Part shown: positions 34,418-42,750 of the stretch, in pieces
Numbering within the stretch: position 1 is the stretch's first letter
Layout: each line of letters opens with the position of its first letter
NCBI RefSeq assembly: GCF_002283555.1
Contig: NZ_MVOI01000003.1
Span: forward strand, 2,029,578-2,093,577
Source of the DNA: Rubrivirga sp. SAORIC476
GTDB lineage: Bacteria; Bacteroidota; Rhodothermia; Rhodothermales; Rubricoccaceae
Length of the DNA: 64,000 nt
Direction: 5' to 3'
Position numbers and translations under genes: made by a program
Notes under the pieces: model-generated
Seen by the model: the letters and a program-made list of their open reading frames with translations, nothing else
Database searches by the model: none
What the model was told of the DNA's origin: nothing

Positions 34418-35350
34418 CTACGGGGTAGCGGGTAGCGCGCCCTCGCGGAGTGCGTCCAGCAGGCGCCGGGCCACAGAGCCGCGGTAGCTCCCCTGCTCGA
34501 CGAGCCCGCCGAGGACGCGAGCCGCCTCGGCGTCGCGGCCGAGATGGAGGAGCACGCGGCCCTGCGCGAGGCGGGCCTCCTGAGCGATCCACGACGTGGG
34601 GCCGGCCTGATCGGCGATCGTGCCGAGGCGGGCGGCGGCGGCAGTCAGAGCCTCGGCGTCGTACGTCGGGAAGAGCCCGAGGACGGAGCGCCGGGCCTCG
34701 TGGACAGCGTCCAGCGCCTCGGTGAGCTCCTCAGCCTGGGCGTCGGCTGGGTCTCCGCCGCGCAGCACGGACGGGGGAACAGCGTCAATGTCGGTGAGGG
34801 CGGCCACGCGGGCGCGCTCGGGCTGGGTCGCCGTGGACACGGCGAACGCCGCCCCGTAGGCCACCAGCAGGACGGCGGCGGCAGCCAGCCACCGCGGGGC
34901 TCGCCACCGGGTGGTCCGTGGCGGGGGCGCAGCGGGGCGGTCGAGGAGGGGGCGGGCAGCCAGCGAGTCGCCGCCCACTGCGGGGGCCTCCGAGAAGAAG
35001 AGCCCTGTCAGTCGCTCGTAGCGGCGGAGCGGGTCCTCGGCCCCCGCCTCGAGGTCGCGGAGGTGGGCCTCGATGCGCCCCGCCTCGGCGTCAAGCTCGG
35101 GGTCGCGCGCGCGCGCCTCCGCGACGGCGTCGTCGTCGGACGTAAGGCCCATGCGCTGGTCGACGGCATGGCGGGCGAGGGCGTCCGCATCGATCGGCGC
35201 GGTCGCCGCGTCCACGAGGTCGGCGAGGCGATGGGCCTCGGCGAGGGCATCGGCCCACTCGGGGAGGTCGGCGAGGCGCGCGTCCACCTGTGCGCGTTCT
35301 GCGGGGGAGAGGGCCGGGTAGGCGTCGAGCAGGGTGGCGATGTCAGTCAC
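34418..35350 (-). CDS. Single-pass membrane protein, possible anti-sigma factor
   Basis: 310 residues. The N-terminus (MTDIATLLDAYPALSPAERAQVDARLADLPEWADAL) reads like the cytosolic region of anti-sigma proteins, though the H-x3-C-x2-C zinc motif is absent. A single membrane helix lies at about 155-175 (APRWLAAAAVLLVAYGAAFAV). The periplasmic part is helical with a TPR-like segment (EARLAQGRVLLHLGRDAEAARVLGGLVEQGSYRG). The gene lies 43 bp downstream of a sigma factor gene in the same direction, the usual position for a partner. The call rests on context and topology only. Confidence 0.6.
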   Translation of the reverse strand: MTDIATLLDAYPALSPAERAQVDARLADLPEWADALAEAHRLADLVDAATAPIDADALARHAVDQRMGLTSDDDAVAEARARDPELDAEAGRIEAHLRDLEAGAEDPLRRYERLTGLFFSEAPAVGGDSLAARPLLDRPAAPPPRTTRWRAPRWLAAAAVLLVAYGAAFAVSTATQPERARVAALTDIDAVPPSVLRGGDPADAQAEELTEALDAVHEARRSVLGLFPTYDAEALTAAAARLGTIADQAGPTSWIAQEARLAQGRVLLHLGRDAEAARVLGGLVEQGSYRGSVARRLLDALREGALPATP

Positions 35351-35393
35351 GGCAGGAGGGGGTCGAGCCTATAGACCCGCGAAACGTGCAGAT

Positions 35394-36062
35394 CTAACCT
35401 TCGAGAGATCCTTCATCAGAATCGAGCGAGAGATCCGGGTCGTCGAAGTGGACCGCGCGGAGGTCTGGGTCGGTGCGCAGCTTGGCGATCGCCTTCGAGT
35501 AGTACGTCCGGGTGGTGGCCAGCGTGCGGTCGGTGGCGTCGGCGATGTCCTGGTACGACTGACCCTCCAGGAGCCGTCGCCGAGCGACCTCCGAGATGGC
35601 AGGGGGCAGGTCGTCGATGGCGCGCACGATGAGCTTGCGGACGAGGGTGCGGTCCAGCCCGAGGGACTCACGGGCCGGGACGACATAGGTCTGCTCGTCC
35701 ATCTCGACGAGGTCTCGCCGTCGCTCGCGGTACGACAGCAGCACGTTGCGACACACCACGCTGACGAACTGCGGGAAGCGCCCGGGGTCTCGCACGGTCT
35801 CCATCGACCGGAAGACCCGGCGGCAGGCTCGCTCGATCACGCCGTCGAGGTCGCTCGGCCCGCCCGTCCGCTCCCGAGCGAACTTGCCGTAGAAGTACCA
35901 GACGATGTAGCAGTAGGCCCAGAGCTGGGCGATGTGGCGGTCGGCTTCGGACTCACTGCGGCGCCACGCGAGGAAGGCCTCGCGCGCCGCGTCGAAGTCG
36001 TCGACGCGGAAAGGGAGGTGGCGCGCGAGTGCGCCGAGCCGTGCAGAGCGGTCGAGGGGCAC
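35394..36062 (-). CDS. Sigma-70 family (ECF-like) RNA polymerase sigma factor
   Basis: 222 residues from GTG 36062, chosen because a TATCTTCG -10-like element lies 24 nt upstream. The N-terminal half is helical with a region 2-like segment ending PGRFPQFVSVVCRNVLLSYRERRRDLVEMDE. Region 4 is clear: DLPPAISEVARRRLLEGQSYQDIADATDRTLATTRTYYSKAIAKLR. The acidic tail (DDPDLSLDSDEGS) is unusual. Region 2 is less canonical than in RpoE. Likely co-expressed with, and controlled by, the membrane protein that follows. Confidence 0.85.
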   Translation of the reverse strand: MPLDRSARLGALARHLPFRVDDFDAAREAFLAWRRSESEADRHIAQLWAYCYIVWYFYGKFARERTGGPSDLDGVIERACRRVFRSMETVRDPGRFPQFVSVVCRNVLLSYRERRRDLVEMDEQTYVVPARESLGLDRTLVRKLIVRAIDDLPPAISEVARRRLLEGQSYQDIADATDRTLATTRTYYSKAIAKLRTDPDLRAVHFDDPDLSLDSDEGSLEG

Positions 36063-36086
36063 GTGGCAGGCGTCGTCGGGCAGACG

Positions 36087-36094
36087 CGAAGATA
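36087..36094 (-). promoter_or_regulatory. -10-like element TATCTTCG for the sigma factor gene
   Basis: Minus strand, 24 nt before GTG 36062. Confidence 0.45.
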
Positions 36095-36165
36095 GAGGCC
36101 CCCCAGAGGACCGGGGAAGAATCCTTGAACCCGGCCGATATGGGCGCTCAGGAGGGCTCCGCGCG

Positions 36166-36194
36166 TTGACCGCGCGCAGGGCGGCGTCTAGCTT
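36166..36194 (+). promoter_or_regulatory. Promoter of rplM-rpsI: TTGACC-17-TAGCTT
   Basis: TTGACC (36166-36171) and TAGCTT (36189-36194) with the standard 17-nt spacer. Initiation near 36200 gives a leader of about 155 nt before rplM. Confidence 0.7.
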
Positions 36195-36197
36195 GAC

Positions 36198-36238
36198 CCC
36201 TTCGATTGCGCCCGGTCCGCCCCGAAGGGCTCGCGGAC
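36198..36238 (+). promoter_or_regulatory. Candidate leader pseudoknot upstream of rplM
   Basis: CCCTTCG (36198-36204) can pair with CGAAGGG (36223-36229); within that loop GTCCGC (36215-36220) can pair with GCGGAC (36233-36238), an H-type pseudoknot. The first bases may precede the transcription start predicted from the -10 element, so the outer stem could be shorter. Confidence 0.35.
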
Positions 36239-36259
36239 TGCTGGCGCGCCGGTCGCGGC

Positions 36260-36307
36260 GCGGCCGGGACGGCACGTCCTGCCGGTCCCGAGGCCGCCCG
36301 TTTTTTT
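36260..36307 (+). terminator. Intrinsic terminator inside the rplM leader (attenuator candidate)
   Basis: GCGGCC/GGCCGC, GGGAC/GTCCC and GGCA/TGCC stack into one long stem with small bulges and a 5-nt loop, followed after 3 nt by seven T residues. No plus-strand gene lies upstream, and rplM begins 50 nt downstream, so this is placed to control read-through into rplM-rpsI. Confidence 0.7.
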
Positions 36308-36356
36308 GTCCACCGGCGACGCCGCCCGCCCTCCGGGCACCCAGACCCTCCCCCTT

Positions 36357-36803
36357 ATGAACACGACCTCGTTCAAGACCTACAGCGCCAAGCCCGGCGA
36401 CGTCGAGCAGGCCTGGCACGTGGTGGACGCCGAGAACGTCGTCGTCGGCCGCCTCGCTGCCCGCGTCGCCACGATCCTCCGCGGCAAGCACAAGCCCGAG
36501 TACACGCCCCACATGGACGTGGGCGACCACGTCGTCATCGTGAACGCGGACAAGGTCCGCTTTACGGGCAAGAAGGAGACCGACAAGCAGTACTACCGGC
36601 ACTCCGGCTACCCCGGCGGCATCCGCTCGCGGACGCCCAAGGAGGTCCGCGCCACGCACCCCGAGCGGATCCTCGAGAATGCCGTCAAGGGCATGCTCCC
36701 GCGCACCAAGCTCGGCCGCGATCTCTACCGGAAGCTCCACGTCTACGCCGGTGCCGAGCACCCGCACGAGGCTCAGCAGCCGCAGACGCTCACCATCGAC
36801 TAG
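36357..36803 (+). CDS. rplM: 50S ribosomal protein L13
   Basis: 148 residues from ATG 36357. Family blocks: [48 protein letters not shown] compressed over residues 20-65, then [19 protein letters not shown] and [39 protein letters not shown]. It binds 23S rRNA early in large-subunit assembly. Paired with rpsI 79 bp downstream as in most bacteria. Preceded by a structured leader. Confidence 0.98.
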   Translation: MNTTSFKTYSAKPGDVEQAWHVVDAENVVVGRLAARVATILRGKHKPEYTPHMDVGDHVVIVNADKVRFTGKKETDKQYYRHSGYPGGIRSRTPKEVRATHPERILENAVKGMLPRTKLGRDLYRKLHVYAGAEHPHEAQQPQTLTID

Positions 36804-36882
36804 TTCTGCGAGGGTTCGGGTGTGCACCCCTCGGGTGCGTCGCACCCTGCCTGCGCACTCGATCACTCGCACCTCCCCCAGT

Positions 36883-37272
36883 ATGGCAACCCAGTTCCAG
36901 GCCGTCGGCCGCCGCAAGACGTCGGTCGCCCGCGTCTACCTCCGCCCCGGCAGCGGCAACGTCATCGTCAACAAGCGCGAGCTCGCGGAGTACCTCCCGA
37001 CGACGATCCGCCAGGCCTCGGCCACGGCGCCGCTCGACCTCACCGAACTCCGCGGCCAGTTCGACGTCCTCGTCAACGCCAAGGGCGGTGGCCTCACCGG
37101 TCAGGCCGAGGCCATCCAACTCGGCATCGCCCGGTGCCTCGTCCAGTTCAACGAGGAGCTCCGCAAGCCCCTCCGCGACGCGGGCTACATGACGCGTGAC
37201 CCGCGCATGGTCGAGCGCAAGAAGCCCGGCCAGCCCAAGGCCCGCAAGAAGTTCCAGTTCTCGAAGCGCTAA
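36883..37272 (+). CDS. rpsI: 30S ribosomal protein S9
   Basis: 129 residues from ATG 36883 (MATQFQAVGRRKTSVARVYL). Contains GRRKTSVARV at the start and the basic C-terminal tail ending KKFQFSKR that reaches the P-site tRNA. Complete, normal length; second gene of the rplM operon. Confidence 0.98.
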   Translation: MATQFQAVGRRKTSVARVYLRPGSGNVIVNKRELAEYLPTTIRQASATAPLDLTELRGQFDVLVNAKGGGLTGQAEAIQLGIARCLVQFNEELRKPLRDAGYMTRDPRMVERKKPGQPKARKKFQFSKR

Positions 37273-37358
37273 GCCGCTTCGTGGGTCGGGAGGCTTGGAA
37301 AGCGAGAACGTTCGACCGTTTTCGCCTTTCGAGCTTCTGACCCTTATCACACCCCCCG

Positions 37359-37391
37359 CCCGACGCGCCGTCGGGTGCCCGCCTCGGCGGG
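37359..37391 (+). promoter_or_regulatory. Tandem leader hairpins upstream of rpsB
   Basis: CCCGAC/GTCGGG (37359-37375, 5-nt loop) and CCCGCC/GGCGGG (37378-37391, 2-nt gap) stand back to back about 80 nt before rpsB. They could be a ribosomal-protein leader or the terminator of rpsI; no T-tract follows. Confidence 0.4.
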
Positions 37392-37470
37392 TCGGCGGCG
37401 CGCATGACGGCGGGGTCAGGATCAACCTCGGCCCCGAGCGCTGCCTCGGTGGCCCCACTCAGACCACATC

Positions 37471-38319
37471 ATGGCACGCGCCTCGATCGAAGACCTCCTC
37501 CGCGCGGGCGCCCACTTCGGGCACCTCACCTCGCGCTGGAACCCGAAGATGGCCCCGTACATCTTCATGCAGCGGAACGGGATCCACATCCTGGACCTGA
37601 AGCAGACGCAGGCCCTCTTGGACCAGGCGGCCGACGCCGCCGGCCGGTTCGCCTCGAAGGGGCGCAAGGTTCTCTTCATCGGCACCAAGAAGCAGGCGCA
37701 GAACGTCGTCCGCGAGGAGGCAGAGCGCGCCGGGATGCCGTTCGTCGTCGACCGCTGGCAGGGCGGCATGATGACCAACTTTGCGACCATCCGTGGTTCG
37801 CTGCGTCGCATGGAGACGCTCCGCCGCGAGGAGGCCGACGGTACCACGGCCAAGCTCAAGAAGAAGGAGCGCCTCATGCGGTCCCGCGAGCTCGAGAAGC
37901 TCGACCGCGTGCTCGGCGGCATCTCGGACATGGGCAAGCTGCCCGGCGCCGTCTTCGTCGTCGACATCAAGCGCGAGCACATCGCCGTCGACGAGGCCCG
38001 CAAGCTCAACATCCCGATCATCGCCCTCGTCGACTCGAACGTCGACCCGGACCTGGTCGACTTCCCGATCCCGGCCAACGACGACGCCATGAAGTCGGTG
38101 GCGCTCTTCACGCGCGCCATCGCCGACGCGATCATCGAAGGCCAGAAGTCGGGCGCCATTGAGCGCGACGCGGCCGTCGCCGAGGCCCAGAGCCGCGCGG
38201 CCGACGAGGTCAAGGCCGACCAGGCCGAGGCCGCCGCCGAGGAGGCCGAGCCGGTCACCACCATGGCCGACGCCGAGGCCGAGGCCAAGACGCAGGCCAT
38301 CATCGACAAGACGGCGTAG
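37471..38319 (+). CDS. rpsB: 30S ribosomal protein S2
   Basis: 282 residues: [111 protein letters not shown] all present. A C-terminal acidic helical extension (about 235-282, [24 protein letters not shown]) is longer than in E. coli. Followed by tsf 103 bp downstream, the standard pair. Confidence 0.98.
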   Translation: MARASIEDLLRAGAHFGHLTSRWNPKMAPYIFMQRNGIHILDLKQTQALLDQAADAAGRFASKGRKVLFIGTKKQAQNVVREEAERAGMPFVVDRWQGGMMTNFATIRGSLRRMETLRREEADGTTAKLKKKERLMRSRELEKLDRVLGGISDMGKLPGAVFVVDIKREHIAVDEARKLNIPIIALVDSNVDPDLVDFPIPANDDAMKSVALFTRAIADAIIEGQKSGAIERDAAVAEAQSRAADEVKADQAEAAAEEAEPVTTMADAEAEAKTQAIIDKTA

Positions 38320-38422
38320 CGCTCGCTTCGCTCGAAGGACGAGGGGCGTAGAGCGTGGGGATCCCCCCGCCCTGCGCCCTTCGTCGTGACACCCCACGTA
38401 CAACGCACCACGCACCAGAATC

Positions 38423-39256
38423 ATGGCAATCAAGGCACAGGACGTCAAGAAGCTCCGCGAGGCCACCGGCGTCGGCATGATGGACTGCAAGAAGGCGCTC
38501 GTCGAAGCCGACGGTGACTTCGACAAGGCCATCGAGATCCTCCGCACCAAGGGCCAGAAGGTCGCCGCCCAGCGCGCCGACCGTGACGCCTCGGAGGGCG
38601 CCATCGTGACCGCCACCACCGCCGACGGCTCGGTGGCCGTCATCGCTGAGGTCAACTCGGAGACCGACTTCGTGGCGCGCAACGACCAGTTCGTCGCGTT
38701 CGCCCAGTCCATCGCCGACGCGCTCCTGGCGGCCCGCCCGGCCGACCTCGACGCTGCCAAGGCCGAGGTCCAGATCGACGGCCAGCCGCTCGGCGACGCC
38801 CTCACCCAGATGACGGGCAAGATCGGCGAGAAGATCGACGTCCGCCGCTTCGAGATCGTGGAGGCCGCCGAGGGGGGCTCCGTGGTCGATTACATCCACC
38901 CGGGCGCCAAGCTGGGCGTGGTGGTCGAGATGACGGGCACCGGCGACCTCTCGGAGGCCGGCCGCGACGTGGCCATGCAGGCCGCTGCCATGAACCCCAT
39001 CGCCGCCACCCGTGACGACGTTCCGCAGGACGTGCAGGACAAGGAGCGCGAGATCGGCCGTGAGCAGGCCCGCGCCGAGGGCAAGCCGGAGGCGATCCTC
39101 GACAAGATCGCGGAGGGCAAGCTGGGCCGCTACTTCAAGGACAACGTCCTCGTCGAGCAGCCCTTCGTGAAGGACTCCTCGCAGACGGTCGAGCAGATGC
39201 TCAAGGGGCACGGCGCCACCCTGAAGCGGTTCGTCCGCTTCGCGCTGGGCGGCTAG
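38423..39256 (+). CDS. tsf: Elongation factor Ts
   Basis: 277 residues. N-terminal UBA-like domain (VKKLREATGVGMMDCKKALVEADGDFDKAIEILR), the nucleotide-exchange motif NSETDFVARND (TDFV core) and the C-terminal VLVEQPFVKDSSQTVEQML. Catalyses GDP release from EF-Tu. Ends at two consecutive strong hairpins. Confidence 0.98.
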   Translation: MAIKAQDVKKLREATGVGMMDCKKALVEADGDFDKAIEILRTKGQKVAAQRADRDASEGAIVTATTADGSVAVIAEVNSETDFVARNDQFVAFAQSIADALLAARPADLDAAKAEVQIDGQPLGDALTQMTGKIGEKIDVRRFEIVEAAEGGSVVDYIHPGAKLGVVVEMTGTGDLSEAGRDVAMQAAAMNPIAATRDDVPQDVQDKEREIGREQARAEGKPEAILDKIAEGKLGRYFKDNVLVEQPFVKDSSQTVEQMLKGHGATLKRFVRFALGG

Positions 39257-39262
39257 CCCCGC

Positions 39263-39325
39263 TCGCCTCGGTGCCGAGGCGAACCGATTCGGCGAGGCCC
39301 GACCGCTCCGGTGGTCGGGCCTCGC
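39263..39325 (+). terminator. Two successive hairpins after tsf
   Basis: TCGCCTCGG/CCGAGGCGA (39263-39282, 9-bp arms, 2-nt centre) lies 7 nt after the stop, and GCGAGGCCCGACC/GGTCGGGCCTCGC (39292-39304/39313-39325, 13 bp, 8-nt loop) follows. The second is near-followed by GTTTCG. Confidence 0.75.
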
Positions 39326-39343
39326 TGCGTTTCGAGAAGAAGG

Positions 39344-39394
39344 TTGACAACGCTTCGATCCGGTTCGTACCCTGTCCTTCGAACCGAATCGAAG
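39344..39394 (+). promoter_or_regulatory. Promoter and dyad operator of the BlaI/BlaR-like pair
   Basis: TTGACA (39344-39349), 18-nt spacer, TACCCT (39368-39373). Flanking the -10 are inverted arms CTTCGATCCGGTTCG (39353-39367) and CGAACCGAATCGAAG (39380-39394), matching at 14 of 15 positions with a 12-nt spacer. The second arm overlaps the ribosome-binding site (GAAGAAGG). A repressor here would block both transcription and initiation, fitting BlaI autoregulation. Confidence 0.75.
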
Positions 39395-39400
39395 AAGGTC

Positions 39401-39784
39401 ATGCGCAACCCCATCACTCCGCTCGGCGGCACCGAGATGGAGATCCTCCGCGAGGTCTGGGCGCTCGGCCGCGCCACCGCCCGTGAGGTGCACGACCGGA
39501 TCGACCGGGAGGTGGCCTATACGACGGTCACGACCGTCATGAAAAACCTCGCCGACAAGGGCTACCTCGCCTTCGAGCGCGACGGCGCCACGTTCGTCTA
39601 CACGGCCGCCCGCCCGGCCGACGAGGTGCGCGGCTCGCTCCTCTCGACCATCGTCGAGAAGGTGTTCGGCGGCTCGGCGCGGACGCTCATTCAGACGTTG
39701 GCGCGACACGAGTCGCTCACGCCCGACGAGCAGGCCGAGGTCGAGCGGTTGCTCTACCAGTTGGGAGGGGAGACCGATGACTGA
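39401..39784 (+). CDS. BlaI/MecI-family transcriptional repressor
   Basis: 127 residues from ATG 39401, with AGAAGG just upstream. Winged-helix pattern: LGGTEMEILREVWALGRATAREVHDRIDREVAYTTVTTVMKNLADKGYLAFERDGATFVYTAARP, closely following MecI/BlaI/CopY, then a C-terminal dimer helix (SLTPDEQAEVERLLYQL). It should bind the dyad directly upstream and repress its own operon until cleaved or inactivated by the membrane protease encoded by the next gene, which it overlaps by 8 nt. Confidence 0.93.
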   Translation: MRNPITPLGGTEMEILREVWALGRATAREVHDRIDREVAYTTVTTVMKNLADKGYLAFERDGATFVYTAARPADEVRGSLLSTIVEKVFGGSARTLIQTLARHESLTPDEQAEVERLLYQLGGETDD

Positions 39785-41387
39785 GCCGCTTTCACACCTC
39801 GCAGCGTTCGGGGCGACCGTCTGGGCGGCCTTCGCAGCGCCCATGTTGACGTGGACCGCCGTGGCGCTGACGGTCGAGACCCTCGCGCGCGCCGTGAGGC
39901 CGTCCGCCTCGGTGAGTCTGTGGGCACGCGGCGCGACGTTGACGCTGCTGCCCGCGCTCGTGGTGCTGCCGCCGGTACTGGCGCCGCTCGTGCCGTCTCT
40001 GCTGGCAGACGCTCCCGTTGCCCCGGTCGTCTCGACCGGCGTCGCCAGGCTCGCGGAGCGCACATTGCCCGTCGTGTCAGCGGCGCCCGAGAGTGCCGAG
40101 GTGATGCTGGGAGGCCTCGCAGTGCTGGCCGTGCTGGCGTCCGCGTGTGCGCTCGTCGTGCTGGCCGGGGGCGTGGTGTGGCTGGCCCGTACGCGACGGT
40201 CGCTGCGAGCCGCTGGCGCTGACGTCCGCGCCGAGAGTCGCGCACTGAGTGCCCGGATCGGTCTCTGTCACCGCGTCGCGGTCGTGGCCGTGGCCCCGTC
40301 TTCGGCGCCGTTCACGGTCGGCTGGCGTGAGCCGGTTGTGGCCGTGCCGGACGGCCTGGCCCACGAGGCGCGCGAGATGACCCTGGCCCACGAACTGTCG
40401 CACGTCCGCCGTGCGCACTTCGGCTGGCACCTCGCCGAGCGCGTGGTCTGCGCCGCGTTCGTGTGGCACCCGGCCGTCCATGTTCTTGCCCGGGGGCTCG
40501 CCCTCGACCGCGAGCGCGTGGCCGACGCCGACGTGGTCCGCCTCTGGCCGGACCGAGCCGCCCGCTACGGTCGCTTGCTGACGGTCTTCTCCACGCGCCC
40601 CACCCCAGGTCTCGCGCTCGGGGCCTCCTCGTCCACACTCATTCACCGCCTGACTGCCATGACGCATCCCCATCCCGACCGCACGCTACGGGCTCGGCTC
40701 GTCGGCGCCGCCCTGCTGGGGCTCCCGCTCGTCCTCGCCGCCGCTGCCTTCCCCGACGCGACGCCCACGCCGAAGTCCTCCGCCCCACACGAGGTCACGT
40801 CGGCCCCGGCCGACACGACGGACGATGCCATCGAGAGCGTCTCGGTCTGGCGGAGCGACGACTCGGATCCCCGAGTCGAGATCCGGATGGAGGCGGGGAC
40901 CTCGGTGGAGGATGCCGTGTCCATCGCCGACCGGTATTCCGGCGGAGGGACCCCCGGCGAGCTGGTGGTGGTCGCCGCGAGCGGTGAGACCATTACCCGG
41001 TCGACGCTGTCCCTCAGCGCGATTCCCCCGCCGCCGCCGCCCGCTCCTCCGGCTCCGCCCTCAGCGCCCGCCCCTCCGCTCCCGCCCTCGGCTCCTGCGC
41101 CACCGCCCCCCGCGCCGCCCTCTGCCCCCGCGCCAGCACCGCCCGCTGCACCTCCGCCTCCGCCGACAGTTCCGGCTCGCGTCGGGGACATCGAGTCGGT
41201 GTCCGTGTGGAAGGAGGAGGGAGCGACCCCTCGCGTCGAGATCCAGGTGAAGCCAGGCACGTCCCGTCGTGTTGCCACGGCGATCGCCGACGCGTACTCC
41301 GCTGGCGGGTCGCCGGGTGAGCTGGTCGTGATCCTGGCGGACGGCGAGCGGATCACGCGCTCGACCCTGTCGCTCGGCGCCGACTGA
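39777..41387 (+). CDS. BlaR1/MecR1-type membrane metalloprotease (M56) with duplicated C-terminal domain
   Basis: 536 residues. Four membrane segments (about 10-35, 50-75, 110-136 and 305-325) enclose a cytosolic zinc-protease loop with HELSH at 205-209 and a downstream DRERVADAD (244-252). In BlaR1 a penicillin-binding domain follows; here it is replaced by two copies of a 60-residue unit (about 352-413 and 472-533, both with ESVSVW ... PRVEI ... GELVV ... ITRSTLSL) joined by a Pro/Ala-rich linker (417-467). So the signal sensed is probably not a beta-lactam. It likely cleaves or inactivates the BlaI-like repressor. Confidence 0.88.
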   Translation: MTEPLSHLAAFGATVWAAFAAPMLTWTAVALTVETLARAVRPSASVSLWARGATLTLLPALVVLPPVLAPLVPSLLADAPVAPVVSTGVARLAERTLPVVSAAPESAEVMLGGLAVLAVLASACALVVLAGGVVWLARTRRSLRAAGADVRAESRALSARIGLCHRVAVVAVAPSSAPFTVGWREPVVAVPDGLAHEAREMTLAHELSHVRRAHFGWHLAERVVCAAFVWHPAVHVLARGLALDRERVADADVVRLWPDRAARYGRLLTVFSTRPTPGLALGASSSTLIHRLTAMTHPHPDRTLRARLVGAALLGLPLVLAAAAFPDATPTPKSSAPHEVTSAPADTTDDAIESVSVWRSDDSDPRVEIRMEAGTSVEDAVSIADRYSGGGTPGELVVVAASGETITRSTLSLSAIPPPPPPAPPAPPSAPAPPLPPSAPAPPPPAPPSAPAPAPPAAPPPPPTVPARVGDIESVSVWKEEGATPRVEIQVKPGTSRRVATAIADAYSAGGSPGELVVILADGERITRSTLSLGAD

Positions 41388-41392
41388 GGCGG

Positions 41393-41469
41393 CCTCGGTC
41401 CGCCCATGGACCCGACCGAGGGGGACGAGCCCGGCGAGGCCCGCCCGGCGCGATGTCGGGCGGGCCTCG
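41393..41469. terminator. Two hairpins between convergent genes
   Basis: CCTCGGTC/GACCGAGG (41393-41421, 13-nt loop) and CGAGGCCCGCCCG/CGGGCGGGCCTCG (41435-41447/41457-41469, 13 bp, 9-nt loop) serve the BlaR-like gene and the lipoprotein gene at 41487. Confidence 0.75.
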
Positions 41470-41486
41470 GTCGATCGGGAGGAGCG

Positions 41487-42005
41487 CTACTGAACCGTCA
41501 CCACGTAGTCCAGCGTCGCGTTGCACGCGCCGTTGCCGACAGAGAGCTGCTGCGTGCCGACGACGCTCGAGAACTGACCGCTCGCGAACCGGTGCGTTCG
41601 TACCGAGGTCCGGTCGTCCATGTTGGCATCCCGGCGGGTCGTCGAGTCCCACTCCATCCCGGACAACGAGACCGCGAACCCGCTGCCCTCAGCGCGTGGC
41701 TGCTGGAGCGAGATGGTCTGTCCGACGGTCGCCTGGTTTCCTGAGAACAGAGGGATCACTGCTGCGGAGTGTGTCCCATAGGTCGCGCCTGCAGGCAAGG
41801 TGATGGCCTCGATGGGGTTGTTGCCGAGGTCCGTGACCTCGATCAGAAACTGGAAGTCGCCGGGGTTGGTGGCGCTGTCGCAGTTCGAGTTCGCAGTGAT
41901 CGCGCCCAGCGCGATCGAAATGGAGGCCGCCTCCGGGCCCGGGTCGGCAGAGTCGCAGGCGGCGAGCGGGAGGAGCAGGAGCAGGAAGAGTGCGAGGCGT
42001 GTCAT
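41487..42005 (-). CDS. Lipoprotein of unknown function
   Basis: 172 residues; signal MTRLALFLLLLLPLAAC with lipobox LAAC, then an acidic spacer. The mature part is predicted all-beta (ISIALGAITANSNCDSATNPGDFQFLIEVTDLG ... GNGACNATLDYVVTVQ) with two cysteines. It resembles single-domain immunoglobulin-like lipoproteins but no family is recognised. It is divergent from the ECF sigma gene at 42118 and convergent with the BlaR-like gene. Confidence 0.7.
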   Translation of the reverse strand: MTRLALFLLLLLPLAACDSADPGPEAASISIALGAITANSNCDSATNPGDFQFLIEVTDLGNNPIEAITLPAGATYGTHSAAVIPLFSGNQATVGQTISLQQPRAEGSGFAVSLSGMEWDSTTRRDANMDDRTSVRTHRFASGQFSSVVGTQQLSVGNGACNATLDYVVTVQ

Positions 42006-42090
42006 GGCAGGAGGGAGGTGGATGTCGTCGGGCGATGGGCGCCCGTCACCCTCAGGCGCACCGTCGGCAGCGGGAAGCGATCACGGGCGT

Positions 42091-42098
42091 TAGCTTTT
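42091..42098 (+). promoter_or_regulatory. -10-like element TAGCTTTT, near-leaderless sigma gene
   Basis: TAGCTTTT within TAGCTTTTTTG lies 19 nt before GTG 42118, leaving a leader of roughly 10-13 nt. Confidence 0.5.
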
Positions 42099-42117
42099 TT
42101 GGACTTCGCCCTCTGCC

Positions 42118-42702
42118 GTGGCCGATCCTGCCCCCGACGTAACGCACCTGTTGCTCGCCCTCGACGGCGACGACCCGGCCGCCGTCGACGCGCTCCTGCC
42201 GCACGTCTACACCGAACTCCAGGCGATGGCCCGGCGGCAGCTCCGAGGCGAGCGCGCCGGCCACACGCTCGACACCGCCGCGCTCGTCCACGAGGCCTAC
42301 CTCAAGCTGATCCGGCAGGACCGCGTCTCGTGGCAGAACCGGGCCCACTTTCTCGGGGTCGCCTCGCTGGCCATGCGGCGCATCCTGGTCAACTACGCCA
42401 AGCGACGGAGCCGCGTGAAGCGCGGCGGCGACGCGCCGCTGGCCACCTTCGACGACGGCGCGGTCGGGCGCGTGACGCGGTCCGACGAGTTGCTGGCGCT
42501 CGACGAGGCGCTGGACCGGTTGGCCGCTCGTGCGCCTCGGCCCGCGCGCGTGGTCGAGATGCGCTTCTTCGGCGGCCTCACCCACGCCGAGATCGCCGAG
42601 GTGCTGGGCCTCTCCGAGCCGACCGTCCGCCGCGACTGGCAGGCGGCGCGCGCGTGGCTGAGCGCCGACCTCGGTCCGCCCGCCGACGCGCCTGCTGGGT
42701 GA
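42118..42702 (+). CDS. ECF-type sigma factor (TIGR02999-like)
   Basis: 194 residues from GTG 42118. The pattern LLPHVYTELQAMARRQLRGERAGHTLDTAALVHEAYLKL, WQNRAHFLGVASLAMRRILVNYAKRR and VVEMRFFGGLTHAEIAEVLGLSEPTVRRDWQAARAWL is that of the ECF sigma group found with serine/threonine kinases. Its kinase partner begins 48 nt downstream in the same direction. It directs RNA polymerase to a dedicated regulon; the kinase probably modulates its activity by phosphorylation or via another protein. Confidence 0.92.
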   Translation: MADPAPDVTHLLLALDGDDPAAVDALLPHVYTELQAMARRQLRGERAGHTLDTAALVHEAYLKLIRQDRVSWQNRAHFLGVASLAMRRILVNYAKRRSRVKRGGDAPLATFDDGAVGRVTRSDELLALDEALDRLAARAPRPARVVEMRFFGGLTHAEIAEVLGLSEPTVRRDWQAARAWLSADLGPPADAPAG

Positions 42703-42750
42703 TCGCTTCGGCGCCGGTCTGGTGCGTCTCCTCGAAATGCCCCGCTGCCC

